A stretch of DNA of 64,000 nt from Geosiphon pyriformis (GCA_016748015.1 JAAOMT010000657.1:267337-331336), one strand, 5' to 3'. Shown: positions 34,264 through 47,329, counted from the stretch's first letter. The notes: generated by a model not told the origin, from the sequence alone. Numbers and translations are program-made.

Positions 34264-35190
34264 TGTTACTTATAGAATATAGAAATTATATATTAATACA
34301 TAAATTAGCCAATCAAAAGAAGATATAGTAAAAGTGGAATTCCAGGATTTTTCTTAAAAGAATTACAGGATTCCAAAATTACAGGATTCTCATGTAAGAA
34401 ATTGCAGGATTCCAAAATTCCAGAATTCTTCTTAAAAAATTAAAAGATTACAAAAATTCCAGAATTTCTGGCTAAAGAATTGAGAAATTAAAGAAATTTT
34501 GTACAATAAAATTTATGTATATATAATAGTAGCATTAAAAACAGAAAAGACAGAATTCAGAGTTTAAAATCTCTAATTCCAATTCTATACTTATTTCTTT
34601 ATATAATAGTATTCTATAAATTAAAGTGAAAACATTAAATATCAATAAAATACTTATTATTATTACAATCTATTATTTTACTATTAATCAACTTATGTTG
34701 ATAATTGCTAATACTTAACTATACTGGACCAATAACTTTTAATTATAGCTATTAATAAGATATTAATTCTTTTTTGTCTTGGCTTATTTTCTTTATTTTA
34801 TTTATTTCTTTGTTGTTTGTTGTTTACTAATTAATTTAAAGAATTAAGTACTAATTAATTGATGTCAAAAATAGTCTAATAAAAGACCCCAAAAGAAGAA
34901 TATAGAGTTTAAAGAATTTACAAATAAGCTTACCAGAAGAGCATAACTGTTAGACTAAACTAGCCACCATACTAAAAACAAAAATTAGATGGAATTGCAA
35001 TTTTAGAAAACTACTACACAACATTTGAATCTCTATCTATTATATAAAAGACTTACATTAAAATCTTTAAATTACACCAAAATCTTCAGATTACACTAAA
35101 ATCTTCAAATATCACCAACCATATCAGCTATTAAGCACCAAGTTATGAGTTTGTTATTAGTATTAATATCTTAAATAATCACCAGTAACA
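34264..35190 (+). repeat. B2 3' LTR
   Basis: A 927-bp LTR with well-kept ends, TGTTACTTATAG...ACCAGTAACA. It has three units of the 19-bp repeat (five in the 5' LTR) and TATATAAAAG at 35041. Confidence 0.88.
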
Positions 35191-37885
35191 TTGATATTCA
35201 AGTATGCCAACTATTTTAATTGAGCTGTAGCTCTTGAATATTTCAGTTAAGTACAGTATTGGTTTTGAACAACCAATTATTACTAATAAAAGCTTAATAT
35301 TGTGTGGCTTTTATAATAAGAACTTTGATAGATGTGATGATACTATTGACTTTAAAAGAAAAGTTGTTAATTTTACCAATAGAAATTTTGGTTGTTTTAT
35401 TGACTGTAATAATCCTAGTATTGGCAGCACAATCAACTTGGTAATTTAATTAATCTATAAGTTATTAGATAATAATACTGTCTGCTAACTCACTATTAAA
35501 GATTAATTTGATAAATTGTCTATTAACTTTAATATTAGTATATATAATGGTAATTAGTTTGATATTAAAAGTGGTTTTATTAAATAACAGAGTTTCTGAT
35601 TGGTTTTTTAACTTAAATAGAAAGATAATAACTAGTAATTTATTTTCTGTAATGGTTGCTAATAAGATGTTATTGGTGGGATGTTGTTAGTAAGTAATAT
35701 TAAGTTGGTTTTTAGTAATTTAAGTATTGTGATTTTTGGAGTTATCAATAAACTTAAATAGTTCTGAAAATTCAGATTTTGAGTGTACTTACTTTCTGAA
35801 TTTTTTAGACATAATTTTAATGGCTGGTTTAATGAACTGAAAATCAATTAATGCATAATCATTGCCAATTTTCAACTTTGTTAAATGTAAGTGATTTTTG
35901 GATTTTGGATTTTGGTTAATGTTAGCACAGTATTTTAGAATGGTACTTGAATTTATTAGAATTAATAGATTACTTGTGGTTATAGTTAATAAATTACAAA
36001 TATTGAAGCTTAATACATTAGAGGTATATAAATAAGTTGTTGCATTATTGATTGATATGAGATTTAATATTAATATTGTTTCTAATTCTGAATATAATTC
36101 AGAATTTGAAACCTGTGATCAAAACTTTTATATTGGTTTTCTGATTGTAAATTATTAGACTTGAAGCAGTAGTCTGTTTTTAGATAGTCTTGTTTATTAT
36201 AGTAGTAACAATTACATGTTTTTTGTTATCATGATTAATTTAATAATAATAATAATAATAATACACATGGGTGATTTTGGAATTAACTGGAATTTTTTAA
36301 ATTGTCATAACATTAAAAAAACTAATATATAACTTAATTGTTAGCTAAATATCTTTTTAATTTCTGGTTGATAGAATTACTAAATTGTTTTAGCTTAAAT
36401 TCAATTCAAATAATCTGTTCATTATTAGATTTATAGTTTGGCCATGGTTGGCTTTGAGTTTGGCCAATTCAAAATCTTTGACATGTATAATTGTGTTTTA
36501 AAGAGTATTTGGATGTATTAAACATATTTATTATAACAAACTGCTATATAATCCACAGATAAATTAATTTAAAATTTGTGGTGCTATAAAGTAGTTAGCT
36601 TTAATTTTCTAAATTTAGTGTAAATTTTAATGAAAATGTTTCAGATATATAGTAACTATTTAGTATTATTTTGTTTGATAATAATAAAGCTAATTAATAA
36701 CCAATTGATGCTGTATAATTGTTAAAATATTGTAGAAACATGGTTTTAAATGTGTTAAAAGTTTGTGACTTGTTAACTAGACTCTAATATTATGAGTTAG
36801 CAGTATTCTGAAAAAAGTATAGAATAGCTTAAAATGCTTTGGCATTATTTTATTTATTGGCTGCAATGATTTTTCCTATGTTGTTAAGCCATACTTAGAT
36901 ATTGCCTTTTTTATTAGTGAATTTTTTGAGTTTGATAATTGATATGTATATTATTGATACAAGTTGTTGTTATTGGAGTTATTATTAAACAGTGATTAGT
37001 GCTACTAGTAGTAAATTAATCAAAATAACTAGAAGTAAGTTTTGTGAAAAAATAGGAGCTGGGTTTAAATTGTTCAAGTTTGGCTGGGTTTAAACAATCA
37101 GAATTATAATTTCTAAGTTAATTAAGATTGGATTTTGATTATTATTTTTTTGATTGCTGTTTTTTTTTTCTTCTGAATTGGTGTTTTCTCAATTACCAAT
37201 AGATCTGAGATTTAGTTAAGGTAGTAATAATCAAAGTTCTAATGAGATTGTTGGTTACAATTTAAATTCTTCAAAGAAATCATTATAGATTTCTAATAGT
37301 TTGGTTTTTTTTTGATTATTTTAGAACAGTATTTTAGATAATAGTGTTTTTGCAGTTAATTGTAATATAAATCTGAATGATATATAGATAGTACTTTCTA
37401 GTATATAATAATATGATAAGTAAATAAGTAAAATAACTCTTGATTTCTTCTAAATAAGCAGTTGTATTTTTCTTGGTGTTTTTGCTAAAGTTTGTAATTT
37501 CTCTTTGTTTGCAAAGATAATAGAAAATTTCTGTTAGGTGTAATTCTCAATTTCTTAATTTATCTCTGTGATTAGTAAGACAAACAAAATATTTTGTGAA
37601 AGCATAATGTTTTGAAATAATTTACTGTAGAAATTTTTAAGTACAGCTTTTAGATCTTTTTGGTTTTCCAAGTAGAATTTAATTTTTTTGTTAACATAGG
37701 AGTTAAAAGCTGATTCTATTAACCAATAGTTATTTGTTAGTCTAAAATGAGTTTAATAATATTAAAATAAGGATTTGGTAAATTTTAAATTTTTTGTTCT
37801 TGTTATTTCTGATTCTGCCACTTTTCTGAATAATTAATATTAGTACTAGTTTTCTGTTAGATTATATCTCACAAAAAGCACCAAA
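35191..37885 (-). pseudogene. B1 gag and protease remnant
   Basis: Continues B1 to the right of B2, read leftward. The protease piece at about 35700-35200 has IKLIFNSELADSI, with the catalytic Asp again Asn. Gag is at about 37880-35900 with many stops. At its right end AAGCACCAAA (about 37876-37885) is the primer-binding site in plus-strand view, abutting the 5' LTR. It matches B0 60600-63303 throughout. Confidence 0.65.
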
Positions 37886-38654
37886 TTTTATAGATAATTA
37901 TTTAGAGTGTTAAAACAAATAACAAACCTGTAACTTAGTGCTTAATAGCTGTTAATATTAATAATTTCTGAAAGTTTTGGAGTTTAAAAATTTTGGTTAA
38001 GTTTTTTGTATAATGAATAGAGATTTAATTAATGGTTTTATTTTATGAATTTTTTTCTTTAACATAATAGCCAATTTATTCTAACAGTTGTGTCCTTCTG
38101 ATAAACTATCTTTAAATTTCTACTCTTGTTTTTAGATTTTTTACCAGATTATTTTTAACATCAATTACTTAATACTTAATCTCTTAATTAATTAGTAAAC
38201 AACAAAGAAAACAAAATAAAAAAAACAAAATAAAAATAAAAAATTAGTATTCTGTTAATAGTTATGATCAAAAGTTATTGGTCTAGTGTTATTAAATATT
38301 GAATTTTATTAACATAGAGTGTTAATAGTATAGAATAGATTAATATTTCTTTAATTAAGTAATGATAATATAGATTCAGATAATAATAGATGTTTTATTG
38401 ATATAAATATAATTCCACTTTAAGTTATAAAAAACTATCTTTTAAAAGAAAAGATATTGTTGTTCTGAACTGAATTGTTTGTTTTTTTTGCTTTTAATAC
38501 TTTTATTATATATATATATTATTTGTATTATAAAAATTTTTTAAAATTCTGCAATTTCTTAAAAAAAATTCTGAAATTCTTCTTTTTTTATTACATCTAT
38601 TTTTGATTGGCTATTTTATTTACTTATTATAATTTCTAATTTCTATAAGTAATA
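37886..38654 (-). repeat. B1 5' LTR
   Basis: A 769-bp LTR, pair of 17742-18528. It ends AGTAATA at 38654, then four bases (ctga), then the next LTR starts. Confidence 0.8.
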
Positions 38655-38658
38655 CTGA

Positions 38659-39493
38659 TGTTACAGATGATTATTTGAAATGTTAAAACAAATAACAAAT
38701 TTGTAACTTGGTACTCAATAGTTAATAATATTGGTAACTGCTGAAGGTTTTGGTTGAGTCTTTTGAATAATAAACAGAAATTTAATTAATGGTTTTTTTT
38801 GTGAATTTTTTTCTTTAGCATGGTGGCCAGTTTATTTTAGTAGTTATGTTCTTTTAATAAACTATCCTTAAATTTCTACTCTTGTTTTTGAATCTTTTAT
38901 TAGATTATCTTTGACATTAATTATTCAGTACTTAATTCTTTTAATCAATTAGTAAGCAACAAAGAAACAAAATAAAAAAAAATAAAAAAAAATAAAAAAT
39001 AAAAAATAAATATTCTATTAATAGCCATAATTAAGAACTATTGATTTAATATAGTTAAGTATTAAATTTTATTAATATAAAATATTAATAATAACAAAAG
39101 TGATTAATATTTTTAATCAAGTAATAATAACATGAATTGAATAATAATTAGATATTTTATTAATATTGATATGATTTTACTTTAAATTATAGAAAACTAT
39201 CTTTTGAAGGAAAAAGTATTGTTATTTTAAACTCTATTAACTTGAATTCTATTGAATTAACTACTTTTTCTGCTTTTAATACTCTTGCTATATATACATA
39301 ATTTATGTTATATGAAATTTTTTGAAATATTTTAATTCTTTTGAAAAAAATTCTGCAATTCTGTAATTCTGCAATTTCTTAAAAAGAATTCTGCAATTTC
39401 TTAAGAAAAATTCTAAAATTCTTTTTTTTATTATTCTTATTTTTAATTGGCTATTTTATCTATTAATATAATTCTTAATTTTTATAAGTAATA
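38659..39493 (-). repeat. B0 3' LTR
   Basis: An 835-bp LTR, TGTTACAGATG...ATAAGTAATA, same family as 37886-38654, with runs of AATAAAAA around 38965-39010. Confidence 0.8.
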
Positions 39494-40102
39494 ATATATT
39501 TTTTTTAATATTAAGCTCTGTTAAGATCTTCTAAATCTCTTAAATCTATACTAATACATGAATGAGATTCTAATTTAATAGCAATTTTTTGGAATATTCA
39601 AGATCAAACTTTGTCTTAGTATTATATGCATATTTTAGCATAATACCTTTATTATTATTGCTGAACTATTTGAGTTTTTGCTATTTTGAAAAATCTGAAA
39701 ATATGATATATTGTTCAGAGTTTTTGTTAAAGTTTGAATTATTGTTGTTATTATTGTCATTGTAAATGGAATTGGAACTGTTGTTGTTGTCATTGTTAGA
39801 GTCTAAATTGTAATTGAATTTCGATTTTAATTCTGATGCACATTTGCTAATTGGTTCTTTTTCTTCAAAAATTAAATAGATTATGCATAATAGTAGATTA
39901 TAAATAAGATCACAATTGTCACAATATTCAAAGTCATTAAAAATTAGGCAATATTTACAAAGTTTAATATTTAATTGTTCTAAATACTGCTTTTGTATTT
40001 CTCTAGTAAGTACTAGATCTTAATAATATTTATGAAATTGCTTTAAATTATTTATAATGTTAATAAATACATCTGAGTTAAGAATAAAAACAGTCTTAAT
40101 AG
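39494..40102 (-). pseudogene. B0 Cys-rich/dUTPase N-terminus joined to element 3' end
   Basis: Read leftward it goes from the Cys-rich domain through the Asn-rich linker and a few residues into the dUTPase ORF (IKLESHSCISID), then directly into LRDLEDLNRA at about 39540-39505. In complete elements these are more than 4 kb apart. The junction keeps the frame. The final Gln codon of RAQY has become a stop (CAA to TAA). The breakpoint differs from that in B1 by about 100 bp. Confidence 0.7.
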
Positions 40103-40964
40103 TGTTACTCATAGAATATAAGAAGTATATTAGCATATAAATTAGCCAATCAGAAGTAGACATAGTAAATGTGGAATTCCAAAATTTCTCTCAAAAGAAT
40201 TACAGAATTTTAGGAATTTCAGGATTCTCATATAAGAAATTGCAAAATTGCAGAATTGCAGAATTTCTTTCAAAGAAATTGCAGAATTCCAGAAATTTCA
40301 GAATTCCTGGTGTAAAAAATTGAGGAATTGAGAAATCTCAATTATATATATATAACAGTAATGTTAAAAACAAAAAAAACAGACCTTTTAGTTTAGATTT
40401 CATCTAAACAACTTTCTAATTTACAAATATCAATAAATAATTATTTGCTATTTCAATCTATTTTTTACTATTAACACTTTATGTTGATAGTAACTAATAC
40501 TTAACTGCACTAAAACAATAGCTTTTGATCACAGCTTTTAATGAGATACTAACTTATTTACCTTGGGTTATTTTTTTATTTTATTTTATTTTATTTTATT
40601 TTTATTTTATTTTATTTTGTTATTTCTTGTTTTGTTTTACTAATTGATTAAGGATTAAAAGTGCTGAGTTACAGATGTTATAGAGACTGGTAAAAAACCT
40701 GTGAAACAAGGGTAGAGAACTTATAAATTTGAGAATAGCTTACTAGGAGAATTACTAACCACCACACTAAAAAAAAAATTCGACAGAATTGTGATTCCAG
40801 AAGGCTACTGAAACAATAATTAAATCTCTGTCTATTATACAAAAAACTCAACCAAAATCTTCAAATACAAACAACTTACAGATATTACCAATATTATCAA
40901 GTGACTTAGCACCAAGTTACAGATTTGTTATTTGATTTAAGATCCCAAATAATCACTTCTAACA
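40103..40964 (+). repeat. B4 5' LTR
   Basis: An 862-bp LTR, TGTTACTCATAG...CACTTCTAACA. Followed by primer-binding site TTTAGTGCTCTTTGTG (one change from TTTGGTGCTC). It includes TTAGCACCAAGTTAC about 60 bp before its end. Confidence 0.88.
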
Positions 40965-41019
40965 TTTAGTGCTCTTTGTGAAGTATAATTCTACAGAGAA
41001 CCAGTACCAACAACAACCA

Positions 41020-43165
41020 TCCAAAAGTAGCAAAACCAGAAAGAATAGGGACAAACCATCTAAGATTCACCAAATTCTTATTTCAATATTATTGTTAACA
41101 CTTGAGATTAACCAACAATTATTTATCAGCAAAATCAGCCTTTAATTTTTATGTTAATAAGAGAATCTTATATTTGCTAGAAGTATCAGTAGAAACCAAC
41201 TTTGTAAAAAAAAATTTCTACAACAAATTAATTTAAAATACCAGCCTACCAACAAATTATAACTTCATGGCAATTCTTATTGAAATTAATAAAAAAATTG
41301 AATATTATATTCAACAAAGATATCCAATCACTTACACAAACAAAGGCAAAGGAAAATTACAAACATCAGCAGTAACATTTCAAAGAATACAATTATCTAC
41401 TTGGAAGAAAACAAGACTTGAATTACTAACCAATTCATTATATCACTATACACTTGGAAGTATCATTAACATCTCATCAGCAAGTGTGTTTATATCAAAC
41501 ACAAAAACACTATTGGCATGGATACCATTCCAAAGTAAACAATCAAAAGCTGATCTATTAAGAACATACAGTGAGTATTTTAAAGGATTTAAATCTTAAT
41601 TGCCAATACCATCAGAATTTTAATCACTACTACCTTAACCAAATTTCAGAATAGCTAATTCTTGGGAAATAACAGAATAAAAAAAAAAAAAGACAAGGAT
41701 TAGGAATTTAATTATTAAAACCCAATTCCAAAAAACCCAGGAATTCAGACTCCAAATCTTCAAACTTTGCCAAGTCAGAACAATCTAAACTTTGATATCA
41801 TTAATCAGCAACACTTACTTTTAGCAATTGTGATCAATTAGCCACTAATTGAACTGATTCCCAAACCAATTCAACAACCACAAGTATTACATCAACCACA
41901 ACAACTATTTCAACAACTGCCCCAACAAATTATAGCACCAATAACATATGTACCAATTGTAAAATTAAAGAAATTTACAAGCAAAGATGACAATCCAAGC
42001 CTGGTTAAATGACATCATCAAAGCAATTACAGCTAATAACTGAGATGACACCAGAGCTTTTCAAGTGATTTCATATTTTCTCTAGAATACCACCAATTCA
42101 TAATATCAGAGTTTGGCCCAGAAACCCCAAACTTTCAATGTGTTTAAACAGAAATTCCTAAAATATTTTAGTAACAATAACAGTATTAACTGCTTGGCAA
42201 ATACTTTTACTACAATCAAACAAGAAGATACTGAAGCAGTCACCACTTACTTGGGATGCTTTTATTAGAATCTGCATCAGATCCAAGCAATTGATACCAA
42301 TTACTTCACAGAGCCACAAATCTTAAACCAGTTTATTCATGGTCTATGTAGTAGCATCTTCCAATGTGTATGCTATTACATCCAATCAATCTTTAAGCAG
42401 CAGTCACTTATGCCAGAAATTTTAAATTTGCTAAACTTAAAGCTAATCATGTCCAAATCATTAACATAGTAATGAACAGATTATCTAAATTGGATTTTAA
42501 GTTGAAACAATTTAGTAATTCCATTAATCAAAAATTAGAGGGATATTTAACTAACAATCAAGCAATTTATCAATCTCTACAGTGATACAATAATCAAGGA
42601 AATGCGAATTGTTTCCAAAATTAGTTGTGTTCATTATCATTGACCAATCAGCAGTAACAGCAGAAGACATGTGTTTGCCATTATTGTGGTAAACAAAAAC
42701 ATTTAAAAATTAACTGCAAATTAAGGATGGATAACCAATGATCAGAAAATCAATATTAAAATCCCAATCATTAGATTCCAACTCTGAATTATTACCCAAA
42801 TTAAAGTCACTATTCACTTTATTATACCTAAATAACACATTAGTCAATTTATCAACCACCAGTGTATTAAACTCCAGCACCCATAATTTATTAACCACAG
42901 CCTCAAATTATTTATTAAACAACCCTAATTCAAATACTGCCCCAAAACCCAGCTCTGATATCACATGGAAGACTCAGAATAACTTAACAAAACTAGAGAT
43001 TGGCAATAGTAGTCTATTAACTGATTTCCAGTTCCTTCAACCCAGCACCAAAATCATGTTCTTGGAGTTTGAGAACTGGATACACCGAAAACCCGAATTT
43101 TTAGCAATATTTAAGTCTTCTGGTTACTCCAGAAGACGTCTCATCCAGCAACTAAAAATCTAATC
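41020..43165 (+). pseudogene. B4 gag
   Basis: N-terminal part at 41020-41600 (open piece 41267-41599), capsid region at about 41990-42500, and an intact CCHC zinc knuckle CHYCGKQKHLKINC at 42676-42717 (CX2CX4HX4C) that would bind RNA. After the knuckle a 141-codon open frame (42738-43163) is Asn/Ser/Leu-rich and leads to the protease. Internal stops make it non-functional as it stands. Confidence 0.7.
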
Positions 43166-43229
43166 AGAAGCAGCCACTTACCAGCAATATTCCACCAACA
43201 ACCAGTACTGAGAACAAAACACTTGTTAC

Positions 43230-43700
43230 CATATTCTCATTTGAACTCAAAGAAACTGTTCCAGTTTTATTGCTTAATAGAGTCACTTTTAACACCAAAT
43301 CTATCACCACAATGTACACTAACACCAGAGTTAATGGTCAATCTATTAAGCTTATTTTCAATAGTGGTTTAGCAGGCAGCATTGTCACAAGACAACTCAT
43401 GGACCAATTAGGTTGCTGAGTTGATTATGCTATTAGCACCAGAATTATTACAGCTGATAGAGCAACTAAAACTCCTATAGGCAAAATTGACAACTTTCCA
43501 TTCAAAGTCAACAGTATTATCATCTCTATTAAAGTCTTAGTAATAAAAGCCACCCAATACCAAGCACTTGTCAGCAATGACTGGTTGTCCAAAACCAATA
43601 CAGTGCTTGATTGGACTATATAGGAGCTCCAACTCAGTCAGAATGGCCAACAAACATATGTACCAGCCACATGTGATTATTTTAAAACTACTTACACCTT
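43230..43700 (+). pseudogene. B4 aspartic protease
   Basis: IKLIFNSGLAGSIVTRQLMD at about 43345-43405 is the protease core with Asn in place of the catalytic Asp. It continues through KIDNFPFKVNSI, KVLVIKATQYQALVSNDWLS to about 43600 with few breaks. Predicted inactive. Confidence 0.7.
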
Positions 43701-43949
43701 AGCACCATTAATTGAACTTGAAGAAAAAAAGGCAAAGCCTATCTGGGAAGCCTATTAAGTCTTATGGGCCAATGATAAGTACAACAAACTACCACCCATA
43801 CCCTCATGAGATGACAAAGAAAAGGGAAAGTAAAAAGAGGAACTTACTTGGAATAACAATCAAATATTGTGGACTAACAATGATTAGTACAAGCTAACAC
43901 CAACTTGGAAGTGAGAAGAAACTAAAAAAGGGAAAGGGAAAGAAAAAAA

Positions 43950-44905
43950 AAAGAGCCAGCTTCAGCAATTACTACAATATATACCCCATACATTTATATT
44001 TTATCACAACTGTCTAACTATCACCAACTAAAACTGGTGTGCATCGATTGTGGCAAGAAATTGTCATTAATGGGTGCATGCTGTAGTAACAATAAAGAAT
44101 ACCCAATGGCAACCAAATTCTATTGTTGTTCTTGCATCCTTGAATGGTTTGGATGACCAAAAAGACAAAGAAAATAGGATAATGAATCTTGTCTTGTTTG
44201 CAGAACTATCTTGTCTAATGAAGGAATGTGAAATAACATTTTTGAGTGTGGAGGAACATATAACAAAATATGTTAATATACTATTCTAATAAACTATTGA
44301 GTATGAAAAAAAACTCCAATTAATGATGTATAGAAAAGAGCATTGTGACAAATGAAAAAATATCCCCATGACAAACATGAGATCTGGAGAATGGCAAGTG
44401 CAAAAGTAAAAGGTACTACTCTCAGTAAATTATTGAAAATTAAAAACAACCCATTATCTTTTTCTGAACCCAAATACATCTCAACTTTTAATGTTTTTGA
44501 CAATATTGAGAACAATCCAGAAGAATTTTATGAGCACTATCAGTGCTTGGCACCAACAAGAAAAGAACAAAAACAATGTTTGGAAAAAATTAACACTTGA
44601 TTATGTGATCACTGTTTGATTCTATGTGACTTTCAGTATTGTAATGAGTGTAATCTCATTTACAATCCACTACTGCACATGATCTATACAATTTCAGAAA
44701 AGAAAAAACCAATTAGCAGCTATGCATCAGAATTGAAATCAACATTCTATTCTAATTCAAACTTCGATAATAATGACAATAAAAACAATAGTTCCAGCTC
44801 TGTTCAAAATAGTAAGAAAAATAGCAATAATTCAAACTCTAATTTAAACTCAAAACAATATATTGCACTTTCTGATCTCACCAAGGAGCAGGAACTTAAA
44901 TAGTT
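43950..44905 (+). pseudogene. B4 Cys-rich domain and linker
   Basis: Cys pairs VCIDCGKKLS, CCSCILEWFG, SCLVCRT, CDHCLIL and CNECNLIYN between about 44040 and 44670; an Asn/Ser-rich linker then ends YIALSDLTKEQELK at 44900. Open pieces 44352-44600 and 44616-44903. It follows the protease and precedes the dUTPase, as in B2. Confidence 0.6.
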
Positions 44906-44927
44906 TAGTGATAATAATGAAAGTATT

Positions 44928-45866
44928 ATGCCTAAACATATGCATAATATTAATGTAGAGTTTGATCTGAAATATCCAAGAAAAGAAACCATAAAATTGA
45001 AACCATATTTATGCACTTGTATTAATCTCAAAGTAGCATTGGAAATTTCAGCAACAACAATAGTTCAACTAGCATTTAGGAATAGCTTAGCAAAAAAGAG
45101 AATCAACATCAAAGGAGGAATAATTGACACAAGATATATAGGAAATATTATTGCAATGCTACAGAATGACTCAGAAAAGACCTATATTATAGAGTCAAAT
45201 GAAAAGATAGCACAGGCAATATTTCTGCTTCTGGTTAAAATAGCTCAATTAGTGTCAGTAGAAAAAAAAGAAGAATTAAGAATAACAACAAGAAAGATTA
45301 GTGAATTCGGATCCATGAGTAGAATAAATATACCAGTTAATATGGCAGAAAAAGATATTATTGACAAGAGAGAAATTATCTTTACCCATTAATCAATTTC
45401 CATTCCATTATATAACCAGTACATGTTAGCCATAGAAAAGAGAGTAAAGAATCAAGTTCAGATTTTTGAAGCAGAAACTACTATGTGTGAATCAGGAAAG
45501 ATTGGATTTAACAATCTTTATATACCAGCCAAAAGCCCAAAACATATCAAAATTTCCATCTACAACACAACAGGAGATGTTTTTAAGATACCAAAAGAAA
45601 CTACCATCAGATATTTAAGCACTGAAGTTGAAGAACAATTACCAAACCTTATTTCAGACTTTCTACAACTGTGTGAATATGTGAATATTATATCACAAAT
45701 AATTTATGAACAAAGCAAATATTATCTACTCCAAACAAAACAATTAGAACAGATGAATTTGAAAAACTTGGACTCATTACAACAGATGCAGTTCAAGATA
45801 TTACTCAACAACTTTAATGACATTTTTGCCAGTAAAAACAAATTTGGCAGAACTGACATTATCTAA
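44928..45866 (+). pseudogene. B4 dUTPase domain and conserved linker
   Basis: Two open frames, 44928-45392 (154 codons) and 45423-45866 (147 codons), split by one stop. The first holds the dUTPase motifs: ISATTIVQLA (1), RNSLAKKRINI (2), GGIIDTRYIGNIIAMLQND (3, catalytic Asp and Tyr kept), IIESNEKIAQAIFL (4) and SEFGSMSR (5, decayed). The second is the linker that leads to RT (NLYIPAKSPKHIKISIYN, TTIRYLSTEVEEQ). Expected reaction: dUTP to dUMP and pyrophosphate; activity is doubtful because motif 5 is altered. Confidence 0.75.
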
Positions 45867-47130
45867 AATTAGATAAAAACTGAAGATGTAATGCCAATTA
45901 AGCAAAAAGCATACCAAGTACCACCAGCCAGTCATGAAATAATCTAACAGGAAATCAATCAGATGCTAAACAATGGGCTAATTCAGTTATTAATAAGTCT
46001 ATGATCATTATCAATGGTACTAGTCTATAAGAAAAATAAAAAAATCTGCTTTTGTGTAGATTACTGGAAACTAAATGGAATAACAAAAAGAGATAGCTAC
46101 CTAATACCAAAAATCCAAGAACTTTTCAACACTTTTGGAGGAAAAAAATAGTTTTTAACTTTAGACTTAGATAGTAGTTACTGGCAAGTAGCCATAAAAC
46201 CAGAAGATAAAGAAAAAACAGCTTTTACAACCCAAAAAAAAAATTTTGAGTTTGAACTAATGCCATTTGGCTTGATAAATGCTCCAACAACATTTCAATG
46301 GCTCATGGAAATTGTCTATACTGGACTGTTATAAAAATCAGTAATCATGTATTTGAATGATATCAACATGTTTTCAAAGACATTTGATAACTATCTTTAT
46401 TATTTACAGCAAGTATTTAAGAGATTAAGAAGAGCAAAGCTAAAATTAAATGCCAACAAATGCTTTTTTGAAAAAATAAAATTAAGTTGTAAGCAAAAAT
46501 AGTATTAAAACAGATCCAAATAAGATTAAAATTGTTAAGAACTTTTTAGTACCAAGTAATTTTACTAAATTAAGAGCATTCTTGGAATTTGTTGGATACT
46601 ATCACTGTTTCATCAAAGACTTTTCCAAAATAGCTTAATTATTATACCAACTTCAAACAAAGAACACCAAATATGAATAGACTGAAATCCAACAAAAAGC
46701 ATTTAACACACTGAGAAGAAAACTCATTCAAGTCTCAGTATTAATTTATCCAGATCACAACAAACCATTTATCATTATTAGTAATGTATCTGATTAAGCA
46801 TTAAGAGCTGTACTATCTTAGAAAGAACTAAATAAACAAAAACACCCAGTAGCTTACATTAGTAGAAACTTAAGTCCAGCTGAAAAAAACTATGGAACTT
46901 CAGCATTAAAACACTTAGCAATCTATTGGGCAGTCATAAAATGGAAAGAATACTTAAGCCAGAAATTCGATATATACACTAACCATAAAAGATTAACTTC
47001 AATCCAAAAGCAAAAATTTGGAGATAATATCATGCTAGATAGAAAATAGAACTTTTACTATTTAATTATACAGTACATTACAAAAAAGAAAAAGAAAAGA
47101 AAAAGAAAATGCCAACAGTTTGTCACAAAT
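45867..47130 (+). pseudogene. B4 reverse transcriptase and RNase H
   Basis: RT from MPIKQKAYQVPPASHEII at about 45890, through CFCVDYWKLNGI, LTLDLDSSYWQVAIKPEDKE and FELMPFGLINAPTTFQ. The active site MYLNDINMF (about 46345) replaces YLDD by YLND. RNase H at about 46670-47060 includes SAEKNYGTS-type and LAIYWAVIKWKEYLS blocks. About six stops or frameshifts over the two domains. Confidence 0.78.
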
Positions 47131-47329
47131 AAAACAAATCTAAAAACATTGCAACCCAAAAATATTAACAATTTCAACACTATATTAATACCCAGCAGTT
47201 TGAGGAAAAATTATCTCCAAAAGAACAAAACCATATTAAACAACAATTCAAATATTTTATTACTTATTAAGATATACTTTATTGAAAAAACAGAAAGAAT
47301 CCAAATCAACCAACCAAAGTAATCACAGA

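Larger units (their letters stand above)
19696..35190 (+). mobile_element. Element B2: near-complete Ty3/gypsy family B, split by C3
   Basis: 5' LTR 19696-20670 and 3' LTR 34264-35190. The order inside is gag N-terminus, [C3 insertion 21220-26605], gag, protease, Cys-rich domain, dUTPase, RT, RNase H, integrase, 3' tail. Without C3 it is about 10.1 kb. The 4-bp flanks are ctag and ttga; the empty site in B0 (near 60622) reads ctgg, so both flanks are explained by G-to-A and C-to-T decay of one duplication. Many stops make it defective. Confidence 0.85.
17742..38654 (-). mobile_element. Element B1: Ty3/gypsy family B, internally deleted, split by B2
   Basis: Outer element of the first nest. 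Its 3' LTR is 17742-18528, internal DNA is 18529-19695 plus 35191-37885, and its 5' LTR is 37886-38654. The two internal halves join across B2 in the same order as the undisturbed copy in B0 at 60600-60625. The 4-bp flanks are ctag and ctga, consistent with an original ctgg target duplication. It keeps gag, protease and the Cys-rich domain but lacks dUTPase, RT, RNase H and integrase. Confidence 0.8.
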
